This document shows positions 11,066 to 20,947 of a stretch of DNA of 64,000 nt, one piece after another (position 1 is the first letter of the stretch; every line of letters begins with the position of its first letter). The notes under the pieces were generated by a model. The model saw only the letters and a list, made by a program, of their open reading frames with translations. It made no database searches and was not told where the DNA came from. Origin of the DNA: Alphaproteobacteria bacterium (GTDB taxonomy: Bacteria; Pseudomonadota; Alphaproteobacteria; RF32; CAG-239); the NCBI GenBank assembly GCA_015062305.1, contig SUUX01000004.1:62001-126000 (forward strand), in the 5' to 3' direction. Made by a program: the position numbers and the translations under genes.

Positions 11066-11070
11066 ATGAA

Positions 11071-11997
11071 TTACTCCCTAAATTCGATTCCCAACACATC
11101 CAAAGCCTCCAACCAATGTTTTGGCAACGGAGCTTTTATTTCCAATCCTTTGTTATATATATCTGATAAATCAATTTTGTATGCGTGTAAGAAAAGTTTA
11201 TCAGCCAATTCCGCATATTTTTTTCTTTCTTTTCCAAAATATTTATTATCTCCGACAATAGGCGTACCCAAATATTCCAAATGTGCTCTAATCTGATGAG
11301 TTCTTCCCGTTAACGGCTGTGCTTTTACCAGCGCAAAATTATTACCAACCTCATCTATAACACTATAATCCGTAATTGCTTTCTTGCCGTCAGATAACAC
11401 TTGCATTTTTTCACCACATTTCTCAAGAGGGGCTCTTATTTCTCCTTTTTTCTGTGAGGGCACCCCTCTAACCAAAGCCAAATACGTTTTTTGCAAACTT
11501 TTTTCTCTAAAAGCTTTGGTTAACTCTTCTGCCATTTTTCTACTTCTTGCCAACACCAAAATTCCGCTTGTATCTTTATCAATTCGGTGTACTAACCTCG
11601 GTGCTTCCTCTTTTTCAAATTGCAATCCTTCCAACAAGCCATCCACATGGCGACTAGTCCCTGTACCGCCTTGTACAGCCAGACCAGATGGCTTATTAAT
11701 AACCACAATATTTTCATCTTTATAAATCACCAACGAGCGAATAAAATCAACATCTCTGGAGCTTATTGAACGTTTTTCTAAAGGTTTGCTTTCTGCCTGC
11801 AAAGGTGGAATTCGAATCTCTTGTCCCGCACTAAGCCTCATAGAGGTATCCACTCTGGCTCCATCAACTTTAATTTGTTTTGTTCTCAACAGCTTATTCA
11901 AGCGCCCCAGCGTCAACCCCGGATAATACTTTAAAAACCACCTATTTAAACGCATACCATCATCACAAGCTTTCACTTTTCTCAATTCAACGCCCAT
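11071..11997 (-). CDS. RluA/RluC-family 23S rRNA pseudouridine synthase
   Basis: S4 domain at N-terminus; LVHRIDKDTSGILVLARS; GRTHQIRAHLEYLGTPIVGD; start chosen at the internal Met (MGVELRKV). Confidence 0.93.
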   Translation of the reverse strand: MGVELRKVKACDDGMRLNRWFLKYYPGLTLGRLNKLLRTKQIKVDGARVDTSMRLSAGQEIRIPPLQAESKPLEKRSISSRDVDFIRSLVIYKDENIVVINKPSGLAVQGGTGTSRHVDGLLEGLQFEKEEAPRLVHRIDKDTSGILVLARSRKMAEELTKAFREKSLQKTYLALVRGVPSQKKGEIRAPLEKCGEKMQVLSDGKKAITDYSVIDEVGNNFALVKAQPLTGRTHQIRAHLEYLGTPIVGDNKYFGKERKKYAELADKLFLHAYKIDLSDIYNKGLEIKAPLPKHWLEALDVLGIEFRE

Positions 11998-12271
11998 ATC
12001 TCTTCCCCTTGATAATACGTTTTTGGGCAACACTAACCTTTCCCATTTTCGCTAAAACATACGGTTTAGGAGTTTTTTTCTCAATCAATTTCAAATCTTT
12101 TTGCAAAGCCTCTACCTTCTTATCCAAATCATCTACCATATCCAAGGCCAAATTAGATATTACAGGTTCTTCCCCTACAATCACCTCAACGCCTTGTTTT
12201 TTCAGCGATTGCAACATTCCTTTAGATATTTTAGCTCCCCCTTTGGTGCTTACATATATTTTTTTTACCAT
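11987..12271 (-). CDS. Hypothetical protein (94 aa)
   Basis: Complete ORF packed between rarA and the pseudouridine synthase gene. Confidence 0.55.
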   Translation of the reverse strand: MVKKIYVSTKGGAKISKGMLQSLKKQGVEVIVGEEPVISNLALDMVDDLDKKVEALQKDLKLIEKKTPKPYVLAKMGKVSVAQKRIIKGKRYGR

Positions 12272-12274
12272 GAA

Positions 12275-13591
12275 CTACACCCGAGTTTTCTTCGCTGCTT
12301 GTTTTTCAGCTCTCAATTTATCAAAATATTCAACTCTTTTTTTTATCTCTCTTTCAAATCCCCTATCAACAGGATGATACAATTTAACTCTATTCATTCC
12401 ATCCGGAAAATAATTAGCTCCAGAAAATCCATCTTCACAATCTGGGTCATATTCATATCCCTCATGATACCCAAGCTGTCTCATCAATTTTGTTGGTGCA
12501 TTCAAAATATGCTTTGGAGGCATCAACGACCCAGTCTTCCTAGCCAAATCCCTTGCTGCATACATAGCCTTATACACACCAACCGATTTTGGAGCGGTTG
12601 CCAAATAAGCAGCCAACTGCATTATTGCCAAATCTGCTTCTGGAGACCCCAATCTATCGTAAGTATCCCAACACGCAATAGCTTGCACCACAGCATTCGG
12701 ATCAGCCAAAGATACATCTTCAACTGCAAATCTTGTCATCCGTCGCAACAAATACTTAGGATCTTCTCCCGATTCCAACATCCGAGCCACCCAATACAAA
12801 GCAGCATCGACATCAGAACCTCGCAAAGACTTATGCACGGCAGAAATTAAATTATAATGTCCATCACGCCCCTTATCATAAACCGGAGCTCTAGAGCGGA
12901 TGATTTTCATAATACTTTCTTTATCAAAAATTTCCCCTGCTTGAGCGTAATTCCACACACTTTCTGCCAAATTTAAGATATATCGGCCATCTCCATCAGC
13001 CACTTCTTTCATAAACTCCCTGGCTTCACCATCAACCGGAAGCTTTCTACCTTCTTCTTTTTCTGCTCTTTGTAGAAGTTCCTCAAAGTTGTCTATGCTC
13101 AAACGATTAAGGACAAACACCTGACAGCGCGAAAGCAAAGCTGCATTCAACTCAAAAGATGGATTTTCCGTGGTTGCCCCCACCAAAACGATAGTGCCAT
13201 TTTCAACATAAGGCAAAAAACCATCTTGTTGTGATTTATTAAACCTATGTATTTCATCAACAAACAAAAGAGTGCCTTTCCCTTGGTTTGCTCTTCTTTC
13301 CTCTGCATAAGCAAACACTCTTTTCAAATCAGCCACACCCGAAAAAACAGCCGATATTTGTTCAAAATAAAGATTTGTATTTTCTGCAATTAATCTGGCA
13401 ATTGTAGTTTTTCCGCACCCAGGAGGTCCCCACAATATAAAAGAAGAAATCTTCTTTGCCTTTATCATTCTACCCAACGGAGCATTTTCACCCACAACCT
13501 GTTCTTGCCCCACCACTTCTGTCAATGATTGTGGGCGCAATCTATCTGCCAAAGGCCTTTTTATTTGTGCTGAAAACAGGGTCTCTTCCAT
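12275..13591 (-). CDS. rarA: Replication-associated recombination protein A (RarA/MgsA AAA ATPase)
   Basis: PLADRLRPQSLTEVVGQEQVVGENAPLGRMI; ILWGPPGCGKTTIARLIAE; LLFVDEIHRFNKSQQD. Confidence 0.97.
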   Translation of the reverse strand: MEETLFSAQIKRPLADRLRPQSLTEVVGQEQVVGENAPLGRMIKAKKISSFILWGPPGCGKTTIARLIAENTNLYFEQISAVFSGVADLKRVFAYAEERRANQGKGTLLFVDEIHRFNKSQQDGFLPYVENGTIVLVGATTENPSFELNAALLSRCQVFVLNRLSIDNFEELLQRAEKEEGRKLPVDGEAREFMKEVADGDGRYILNLAESVWNYAQAGEIFDKESIMKIIRSRAPVYDKGRDGHYNLISAVHKSLRGSDVDAALYWVARMLESGEDPKYLLRRMTRFAVEDVSLADPNAVVQAIACWDTYDRLGSPEADLAIMQLAAYLATAPKSVGVYKAMYAARDLARKTGSLMPPKHILNAPTKLMRQLGYHEGYEYDPDCEDGFSGANYFPDGMNRVKLYHPVDRGFEREIKKRVEYFDKLRAEKQAAKKTRV

Positions 13592-13651
13592 TTCTCACCG
13601 ATTCGCTTATAAAAACACCTAACAATAACAAACTTTACTAAAAAATTATAG

Positions 13652-16000
13652 CTATTTTTTTACATCAAATGGATTATCTTTATTTTCATCTTCCACCAGT
13701 TCAAATGCCATTTCATTCATCCACCAATTATCATAATTTTCAACCGCCTTTATCGTCTCAAACTGACCTCTTTTTTTCCACTTTTCAGAAATGTCATTAA
13801 TCAAAACAGTTTCTATTTTAACATCATCAGATACTTTACTCTTAACCTCATTATACACAACATTCATATACTGGTTTAATTCTATCTCATCATCTATTCC
13901 CAAATCCACATCCATTAAAACCTCTTCCACTCTAGGAATTTTTATATCTTGAACACTTCTCTTATTTACTATTTCAGCATCCAAAAAATAGCTAATCGGC
14001 AAATTGGCTTTTTCTCTAAAAAGCTCATCTTTCATAAACGTCTTATTCTGTGTTAGCACAGGGCAATGATAAAAACCCTCAACCATCAACAATTGATAAC
14101 CTCTGGTCTCCACATTCAAATTTTTCTTTAACTTCAAATCCTGCGCCAACCGATGAAAATAATTTGCATCTGCAACTCTAGATGCAGACACATAGGTTTT
14201 TCTGTCATCTTTAGGTATTTGTACAGACCTTGTTGCAAAAATAGCCATTTTATCCAATTGTTTGCTAAGCTTTTCATTATTATCAGCCATTACAATTTTA
14301 TAGCTTGTATTAGATACTAATTTTTCCAAAGTCTCTCTACCATAAGTATTTTCCATATTATTCAAGCTATTACACAACAACATTACCGAAACATTCTTTG
14401 ATGGAGCTTTAGCTACGCTATCCAACATCCCCCTAACTCTAAGCATTTGACCGGCATCATCAAACACCATCAACATTTGTTTTTGCATATCTTTTTTCTT
14501 TAACACACCATTACGCAAAAGCACTTCTACAAACATTCTATTCATAAACTTTGATGTCTTTGTATTTGCTGCCGCATATATCGTTATCGGATGCCAGCTT
14601 TTTTCGCGTTTATCTTCCACTCCAAGCAAATCTTTCATATAAAAATCGCTACCAGAAGTTCTCTCTCTTATTGTATGGTTAATAAACATTCTCAAAGGTT
14701 TCAAAACATATGCAAAAATCAATTGTCTTTGCAACTTAGATATATACATAAACTGTTGCAACCCTTTAGTAATAAAATTACCATAACCAAACAACCTAAC
14801 TTCAATCAACAATTGCTCAATCCAGGACAACCAATCACCTTGCTCATCTTTAGATGATAAATAATTTTCTAAAAGCCAATCTGTAAACATTCCAAAACAA
14901 ATTTCTTTTCCTTGCCATGAAGCCGGAATGCCTGCCCAACTACCAATCGGAAGATAGTCCTCAGCTGTCAACGTATCATTAGTAATCTTTTCTACCGCAT
15001 CTTTAGAATATTTAGCAGGCATAAGAGCATAATAACTGAGCAAGATGTCCTTATCCTCTTTAGTTAAGCGCCTTTTCTCTAATATTTTACTCAAAAAGTA
15101 ATCATTCGCAACGGCTTGCTCATACTTCACAATCAAAAAACTCATCAAAGAACACATTGTTGCTGATGCCAACCAGTCCCAATAGTTCTCTTTATCTATT
15201 TTCACTTCAGAAGATACCAAATAGGAAGCTAAAAAACTTATGTAATCATCTCTGTTTTTTCCTTTAGGTGGCAAATTGCCTTCTCCCAACGGATTCCATC
15301 TTGGATAAAAAATTTTTTTATCATAATCCTCAGACAAATCCCAATTAAAATAAAAAACGGGTCCCAATGTTGCCCTGTATCCACTTGTATGACGAGCTAA
15401 TGTTCCACTATTATCAACGGCCACCACAGACATATCATCAGACCGTAATATTGAAGGCACTGCAACCGTAGATGTTTTTCCGCTCCCTGTTTCCCCCAAA
15501 CATAACACCGAAGACGGCTGAGGCAATCCCAACAAACTTCCACCAAACCGCCCTAAAACCAGCAAAGAGCCATCTATTAACCCCATTTTGCTAATATCCA
15601 CCATATTTGCAAAACGATGTTTTAACATATACCACAAACCAAAAGAATATGAACTACGCACAAACAACATCAGTAATATGGCAATAAATAATATCGGAGC
15701 CAAAAAAGGCAACAACAAAACAACAGAAAAACTTTTGTTTTCCCACGATGATTGCAAAACACTCCACCACCCTTTGTAATAATCCAAAAAATGAAAAGGA
15801 ACCTTCAGAGCCAAATCAAAATCATGAGGAAACAAATGCTGATCACTATTTATATCACCATAAAACAACAAATGTACTAAAACAAAAAACAACAAAGAAA
15901 GCAGCAAGAAAAGAGTATATGCTCCTATCATCCCTGCAACAAAAAACAACAGGGCTCTACCAAGCCCTTTTTCATCTTCGATTCTAATTGTTCTTTTCAT
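13652..16000 (-). CDS. Type IV coupling protein-like ATPase (DotL/IcmO/TraD family)
   Basis: N-terminal TM helices; Walker A CLGETGSGKTSTVAVPSIL; DNSGTLARHTSGYRATLGPVFYFNWD; Walker B-like MLMVFDDAGQM. Confidence 0.8.
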   Translation of the reverse strand: MKRTIRIEDEKGLGRALLFFVAGMIGAYTLFLLLSLLFFVLVHLLFYGDINSDQHLFPHDFDLALKVPFHFLDYYKGWWSVLQSSWENKSFSVVLLLPFLAPILFIAILLMLFVRSSYSFGLWYMLKHRFANMVDISKMGLIDGSLLVLGRFGGSLLGLPQPSSVLCLGETGSGKTSTVAVPSILRSDDMSVVAVDNSGTLARHTSGYRATLGPVFYFNWDLSEDYDKKIFYPRWNPLGEGNLPPKGKNRDDYISFLASYLVSSEVKIDKENYWDWLASATMCSLMSFLIVKYEQAVANDYFLSKILEKRRLTKEDKDILLSYYALMPAKYSKDAVEKITNDTLTAEDYLPIGSWAGIPASWQGKEICFGMFTDWLLENYLSSKDEQGDWLSWIEQLLIEVRLFGYGNFITKGLQQFMYISKLQRQLIFAYVLKPLRMFINHTIRERTSGSDFYMKDLLGVEDKREKSWHPITIYAAANTKTSKFMNRMFVEVLLRNGVLKKKDMQKQMLMVFDDAGQMLRVRGMLDSVAKAPSKNVSVMLLCNSLNNMENTYGRETLEKLVSNTSYKIVMADNNEKLSKQLDKMAIFATRSVQIPKDDRKTYVSASRVADANYFHRLAQDLKLKKNLNVETRGYQLLMVEGFYHCPVLTQNKTFMKDELFREKANLPISYFLDAEIVNKRSVQDIKIPRVEEVLMDVDLGIDDEIELNQYMNVVYNEVKSKVSDDVKIETVLINDISEKWKKRGQFETIKAVENYDNWWMNEMAFELVEDENKDNPFDVKK

Positions 16001-16002
16001 TT

Positions 16003-17139
16003 CTAACGTCCGTCCCGCCCTCGAGTAACAACTCTATCACGAACATCTTTTGTCGCATTTTCTTTTTCTCTTACAGATTCATTCTGTATTTCTTTCTTTT
16101 TTGCAGCCCGTGCTTCCAATTCCTTACGTTTTCTCTCTTCAATCACCTTACGCAACTCTTCATTGTGAGTTTTAACATCTAGTTCATGATCAGATTTTAT
16201 ATTTTTCAATACTTCCTCATCTTTAACATCTGGCTTGCCTGCACCATGTCTAAAAACTTTTTTGCCGGCATTCAACAATGCTTCGATACTAATTCCTTTG
16301 TCATGAACCACATCCCACACACCAAATTCTTTGCCATCACCCAAAAACAGAGAATTCATATCTATACCATCAAAACCTTTTTTACCCTTTTTCTTTGGAG
16401 CCAAAATTTTTGCCAACTCATCTTTTGATGGCGGTCTACCCAACGCTTGAGCAATTTGTTGCGGAGTAATAATACACTCACTCAAATCAAGCTCCATAAT
16501 ATTTACTCCAGTAAAATCACAACCAGTAAAATCAACTCCTCTTAAATTAACCTTAGACAAATCTATCCTTTGCAAATTCAACAAAGTTAAATTCATTTTG
16601 CTCAAATTAAGCTTATGAGGATAATATTTTGCCAAATACTCTATAAGTTCCTGAAGTTCCTCAATCCCAAGAGCATCAATTTCAATATCCAACAAAATAG
16701 CATTCTCTAAATCTGCCTCAAAAAACTTCACACCATTTAACTTTGCCCCTGTAAAGTTAGTTCCGTGCAAAACAGATCCATTCAAAATTGCTCCGCTTAA
16801 ATCTGCTCCGGACAGATTCGCATTCGTCAAATTTGCTCCTGAAAAATCAACTCCTCTCAAATCAGCTTCAGAAAAATCAACACCGGTTAAATTAGCTACG
16901 GAAAAATTAGCATTAGTCAATATTTCCTTAGCAAATTTTCCGTTTTCTAGGTTTTTACCAACAAAATCTATGCCATTCAAAAAATTACTACGCCCAACAT
17001 CTTCGCCATCCAACTGAGAAACCGCTCGCCATGAAGTCTCCGTTTTTTCTCTGGCTCGCAATTGCTCATACTGTCGTTGGCTCTCCTCAATCTTAGAGCG
17101 TATAATATCAATTTTTTTATCTTGAGTGTCTTTAGCCAT
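16003..17139 (-). CDS. Pentapeptide-repeat protein with coiled-coil ends
   Basis: NFSVANLTGVDFSEADLRGVDFSGANLTNANLSGADLSGAILNG; second block NLTLLNLQRIDLSKVNLRGVDFTGCDFTGVNI; start chosen at MAKDTQDK. Confidence 0.88.
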   Translation of the reverse strand: MAKDTQDKKIDIIRSKIEESQRQYEQLRAREKTETSWRAVSQLDGEDVGRSNFLNGIDFVGKNLENGKFAKEILTNANFSVANLTGVDFSEADLRGVDFSGANLTNANLSGADLSGAILNGSVLHGTNFTGAKLNGVKFFEADLENAILLDIEIDALGIEELQELIEYLAKYYPHKLNLSKMNLTLLNLQRIDLSKVNLRGVDFTGCDFTGVNIMELDLSECIITPQQIAQALGRPPSKDELAKILAPKKKGKKGFDGIDMNSLFLGDGKEFGVWDVVHDKGISIEALLNAGKKVFRHGAGKPDVKDEEVLKNIKSDHELDVKTHNEELRKVIEERKRKELEARAAKKKEIQNESVREKENATKDVRDRVVTRGRDGR

Positions 17140-17205
17140 ACAACATTCCGCTAACTGTTTTTTTATATGATATCCTATTTTTTCTATTTTTACAAACAAA
17201 ATATC

Positions 17206-18984
17206 CTATCTAAACAAGCAATCAGCCCCTGCTCTTTTCATATTTTCACAAAGGTTCAGCAACTGAGCCTGTTTCCCAACAACCACCAATCTATACCATG
17301 GTTGACCACCAATACTTACCTCTTCAATCTTTCGATTATAATTTCCTAATTCTGGAAAACGCCTCAATAAGCTTACCCAATCTGCTTCTGCATTAGCCTT
17401 TTCTATATAAGACCCAAGCTGTAAAATCTCAGATCCTCTAGCCTGCAATGGACTTTTCACAATACTCTTATTTTTCACATTTGCAGCAGACACACCTCGC
17501 GCATTCACCACATTTTCTAGCCAATTTGGCTCTTTAGCCCAACCGGCTCCCAGATCCTCCATAACAGGCAATTCTTTCAACTGAGCCTGAGCCCCAGACA
17601 ACATTACCACCAAATCTTGATTAAATGCTTCCCTTAGCTCTGCACTAATGTCATCCAGAGGAGCTTTCATCAACGTAATGGTAAAAGGAGACAATCCTGC
17701 ATTAAAATACAAATCTCTTAATGCAACAGCTCTTTCCGCCTTTATCTGTTCTTGTTTTTTATCCAATTCCGCCATATCTATTTTTGCACGCAAAAAGGCC
17801 AATTTTTCTTCATTACCTCTTCCGGCATTTTTAGCTAACTGATTCAATTTTTTCTGCAAATTCTTTTCTGCTCTTATCGAAGATTCATACTGAGCATCGG
17901 CATACAACACCAACTGATAACTAACCTCAACTTGTGTCAAAACAGCAGCCCCTAACTCATCAAAAGCCTCTTCCAACCTTGTTTCTCGAATAACATCAAC
18001 AGCAGGTGTCTTCTTATATTCAATAACAGCTTTCACCAAATTTCTTGAGATTTTAATTGCCTTATCATACAAACTCTGTTCATACACCTCATTTTCAACC
18101 TTCAATCCATTCACATCCAATCTGGAAACCAATGGATATCTATTGCTGATATCTCTCCTCACCTGAGAATAAGGCAACCTTTTCATTTTTTCTTTTGCTA
18201 AAGCAAACTCTTTACGATTCCTAACCGCAGATTCTTGAAAAACCTCTATACTATATTCATCATCAAAATTTTCCAGCTCATAAAATCTGCGTCCTTCTAT
18301 CTTCAGTTCTTCCGGATCCAATTTGACCAAATTAGCATATTCTGCAACATCTAGTTTCAAATTATTTATTAATTCTTCAATCTTAACCAATAATACGCCC
18401 TGATTTTTTCGATAATCATATTCTGCCTCTGTCAGTTCGGTATTTTTTTTCTCTTTTTTATTAAGATTCTCAACTATTTTTGCCTCTTGCCTATACCATC
18501 TCTCTAACTCTTTTTCTTTTCTAACGGCATACCAAGCATCTTGGTGTGCTTTGATAGCATCCAATGCCAAATGACGTCCGGTACTTTCATAAAAATAGTG
18601 GTTAGCATAGGCCTGATTTCCACTCAAATTAGCTGCAGCATACATAACAGCCGCTTCCAAAACTCTTGCAGCTTGATAAAGTTTGCTTTCATCATCAACA
18701 TTCGCTCTTATGGCCTCATCAATAAACTCATCTGCATTTTGCTTAGAATAATTCTTAAACACTTTTTTGTGCAAACTGTTACCAACCACATCCACATTAT
18801 ACTTCGCGGCTCTTGCCATAGAATCATAAACATCCTGCTTACCTTTCGCTGGCTCCGGATTCGCATCAAAAATCAAATCTTCATGCCTCATTGTTGCATT
18901 TTCCACACCATCTGAAAAAGTACAACCGGCAATACCCAACCCTACAAAAACCAAAGCCATCCTAATAAAATTCAACTTATTCAT
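17206..18984 (-). CDS. TolC-like outer-membrane-efflux-type lipoprotein with C-terminal SPOR domain
   Basis: Lipobox GLGIAGC; long helices with VRNRKEFALAKEKMKRL; C-terminal LQLGSYIEKANAEADW...GGQPWYRLVVVGKQAQLLNLCENMKRAGADCLFR. Confidence 0.72.
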   Translation of the reverse strand: MNKLNFIRMALVFVGLGIAGCTFSDGVENATMRHEDLIFDANPEPAKGKQDVYDSMARAAKYNVDVVGNSLHKKVFKNYSKQNADEFIDEAIRANVDDESKLYQAARVLEAAVMYAAANLSGNQAYANHYFYESTGRHLALDAIKAHQDAWYAVRKEKELERWYRQEAKIVENLNKKEKKNTELTEAEYDYRKNQGVLLVKIEELINNLKLDVAEYANLVKLDPEELKIEGRRFYELENFDDEYSIEVFQESAVRNRKEFALAKEKMKRLPYSQVRRDISNRYPLVSRLDVNGLKVENEVYEQSLYDKAIKISRNLVKAVIEYKKTPAVDVIRETRLEEAFDELGAAVLTQVEVSYQLVLYADAQYESSIRAEKNLQKKLNQLAKNAGRGNEEKLAFLRAKIDMAELDKKQEQIKAERAVALRDLYFNAGLSPFTITLMKAPLDDISAELREAFNQDLVVMLSGAQAQLKELPVMEDLGAGWAKEPNWLENVVNARGVSAANVKNKSIVKSPLQARGSEILQLGSYIEKANAEADWVSLLRRFPELGNYNRKIEEVSIGGQPWYRLVVVGKQAQLLNLCENMKRAGADCLFR

Positions 18985-19098
18985 CTACGCCCTCGCTTTA
19001 TGTAACAATATGTAACAAGAATTTAAAAGCTTTTTACCAAAAATATTGCTATATGTAAACTAAAATAAATTTCATGAACTATACATAGAGGTAAATTT

Positions 19099-20118
19099 AT
19101 GACTACCAATATCAAAGTTGCCGTTATCGGCGCAGGCATGATGGGCAAAAACCACATCAAAACATACAAAAATCTCAACGGAGTAGAACTGGTTGGTGTA
19201 TATGATATCTTTCCAGACGCATGCAAAGCGGCTGCAGAAGCTTTCGGCATCAAAGCATTCTCTTCCATGGAAGAAGTTGCTAATGAAGTCGATGCAGTTA
19301 GCGTTGTTACAACATCTGTAACCCACGCAGACGTTGGAGAGTTCTTCCTCAATCGTGGCATCCATTGTTTAATGGAAAAACCTCTGGCCACCACAGAAAG
19401 CCAATGCAAACGCCTCATTGATGCGGCAAAAGCCAACAATGTAACCTTGTTGGTTGGCCACATAGAGCAATTCAATCCTGCCGTTGAGCAAATGCACAAA
19501 ATATTATCCGATACCTCAAAAATTTGCTCACTTACTGCTCGCCGTATGTCTGCTGCCAGCGGTCGCATTACTGATGTTGATGTTGCTATGGATTTGATGA
19601 TACACGATGTTGAGGTGATTCAATCCTTAGTTAAATCTCCAGTTATAAATGTTCAGGCCTCTGCTGTAAAAACACCAAACAGCCCCAAAGGAAAAGATTA
19701 CATCACTGCCTTGTTAGAGTTTGAAAATGGCTCAACCGCAAACATAACTGCAAGCCGTATAACTCAAGCTCGTGTCAGAACACTATCTGTCACAACCGAC
19801 ACCAACTACATTGATATGGATTTCATCAATCAAAGTATCAACGTACACTCACAAGGCCGTATGCCTTTTGTAAATCAAGATGAAATACCGGATTGGATGC
19901 ACTATGGTCTAAAAGGAAGTGTTGAACAACTCTTCATTCCGACAAACCAACCATTGCAAGCAGAACTCAATCACTTCATAAATTGTATTAAAGGCAACGA
20001 AACACCACGCATTACCGGCGAGAATGCTTTAGAAGCCTTAAAAGTAATTTGGAGCATCGAAGAAAAACTCGGTTTTTTTACGCAAGATAATCAGTGCTTG
20101 AAAATAGCTGCTGAATAG
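19099..20118 (+). CDS. Gfo/Idh/MocA family oxidoreductase
   Basis: VAVIGAGMMGKNHIKTYKNLNGVELVGVYD; LMEKPLATTESQCKRLIDAAK; preceded by AGAGG. Confidence 0.95.
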   Translation: MTTNIKVAVIGAGMMGKNHIKTYKNLNGVELVGVYDIFPDACKAAAEAFGIKAFSSMEEVANEVDAVSVVTTSVTHADVGEFFLNRGIHCLMEKPLATTESQCKRLIDAAKANNVTLLVGHIEQFNPAVEQMHKILSDTSKICSLTARRMSAASGRITDVDVAMDLMIHDVEVIQSLVKSPVINVQASAVKTPNSPKGKDYITALLEFENGSTANITASRITQARVRTLSVTTDTNYIDMDFINQSINVHSQGRMPFVNQDEIPDWMHYGLKGSVEQLFIPTNQPLQAELNHFINCIKGNETPRITGENALEALKVIWSIEEKLGFFTQDNQCLKIAAE

Positions 20119-20137
20119 AATAAATCTTGCCAAATTT

Positions 20138-20172
20138 CAAAAAAAGAGCATAATATTATATGCTCTTTTTTT
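20138..20172 (+). terminator. Intrinsic terminator
   Basis: AAAAAAGAGCATA-atat-TATGCTCTTTTTTT. Confidence 0.75.
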
Positions 20173-20194
20173 AACATTTACCTAAAAGATAACA

Positions 20195-20947
20195 ATGCGC
20201 TACAAAATAACAATTGAATATGACGGAACAAACATTCTCGGATGGCAAAGACAATTAGACGGTCCTAGTGTCCAAGAATATCTTGAAAACGCAGTACTAT
20301 CCCTTGTGCCACACTCTTCATCTTCTCGCATAGAAGTACAAGGAGCTGGCCGAACAGATGCCGGGGTACATGCCTTAGCCCAAGTAGCTCACTTTGACTT
20401 AGAAAGAGAAATTGAAGATTGGAAATTGCGTGATGCAATAAATTTCCATCTCAGAGATCAAAACGCCCCAGTTGTTGTAACGCTTGTTGAAGCTGTATCA
20501 TCAGACTTTAATGCTAGGTTCTCTGCCAAAGGTCGAGGATATATATATAGGATACTAAACCGCAGAGCTCCCAGCGCATTAGAAAAAAACAGAGTTTGGT
20601 GGGTTCCGGTAGAACTTAACATCACCAAAATGCAAGAAGCTGCAAAACATCTGCTCGGATACCATGATTTCAGTTCATTTCGAGCTGCCGCCTGCCAGGC
20701 AAAATCTCCACTAAAAACACTTGATAAAATAGAAATATATCAGCAAGGAGAAGAAATAATATTTGAAGTGGAAGCCAAATCTTTTTTACACCACCAAGTT
20801 CGTAACATCGTTGGCACCCTCAAACTTGTAGGCGATGGTCACCTTCAACCTTCAGATATCAAAAAGATACTAGAAGCTAAAGACCGCAAAGTTGCCGGCC
20901 CTACCGCTCCGGCTTCTGGATTATATCTAAGCAAAGTATGGTACTAG
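20195..20947 (+). CDS. truA: tRNA pseudouridine(38-40) synthase TruA
   Basis: YDGTNILGWQRQ; GAGRTDAGVHALAQVAHFD. Confidence 0.97.
   Translation: MRYKITIEYDGTNILGWQRQLDGPSVQEYLENAVLSLVPHSSSSRIEVQGAGRTDAGVHALAQVAHFDLEREIEDWKLRDAINFHLRDQNAPVVVTLVEAVSSDFNARFSAKGRGYIYRILNRRAPSALEKNRVWWVPVELNITKMQEAAKHLLGYHDFSSFRAAACQAKSPLKTLDKIEIYQQGEEIIFEVEAKSFLHHQVRNIVGTLKLVGDGHLQPSDIKKILEAKDRKVAGPTAPASGLYLSKVWY

Noticed and set aside
12101-12850. 249-aa plus-strand ORF antisense to rarA
   Set aside because: rarA is well supported; shadow frame.
19023-19568. 181-aa minus-strand ORF overlapping the Gfo/Idh/MocA gene
   Set aside because: The plus-strand oxidoreductase is unambiguous with an SD; the antisense frame has no domain.
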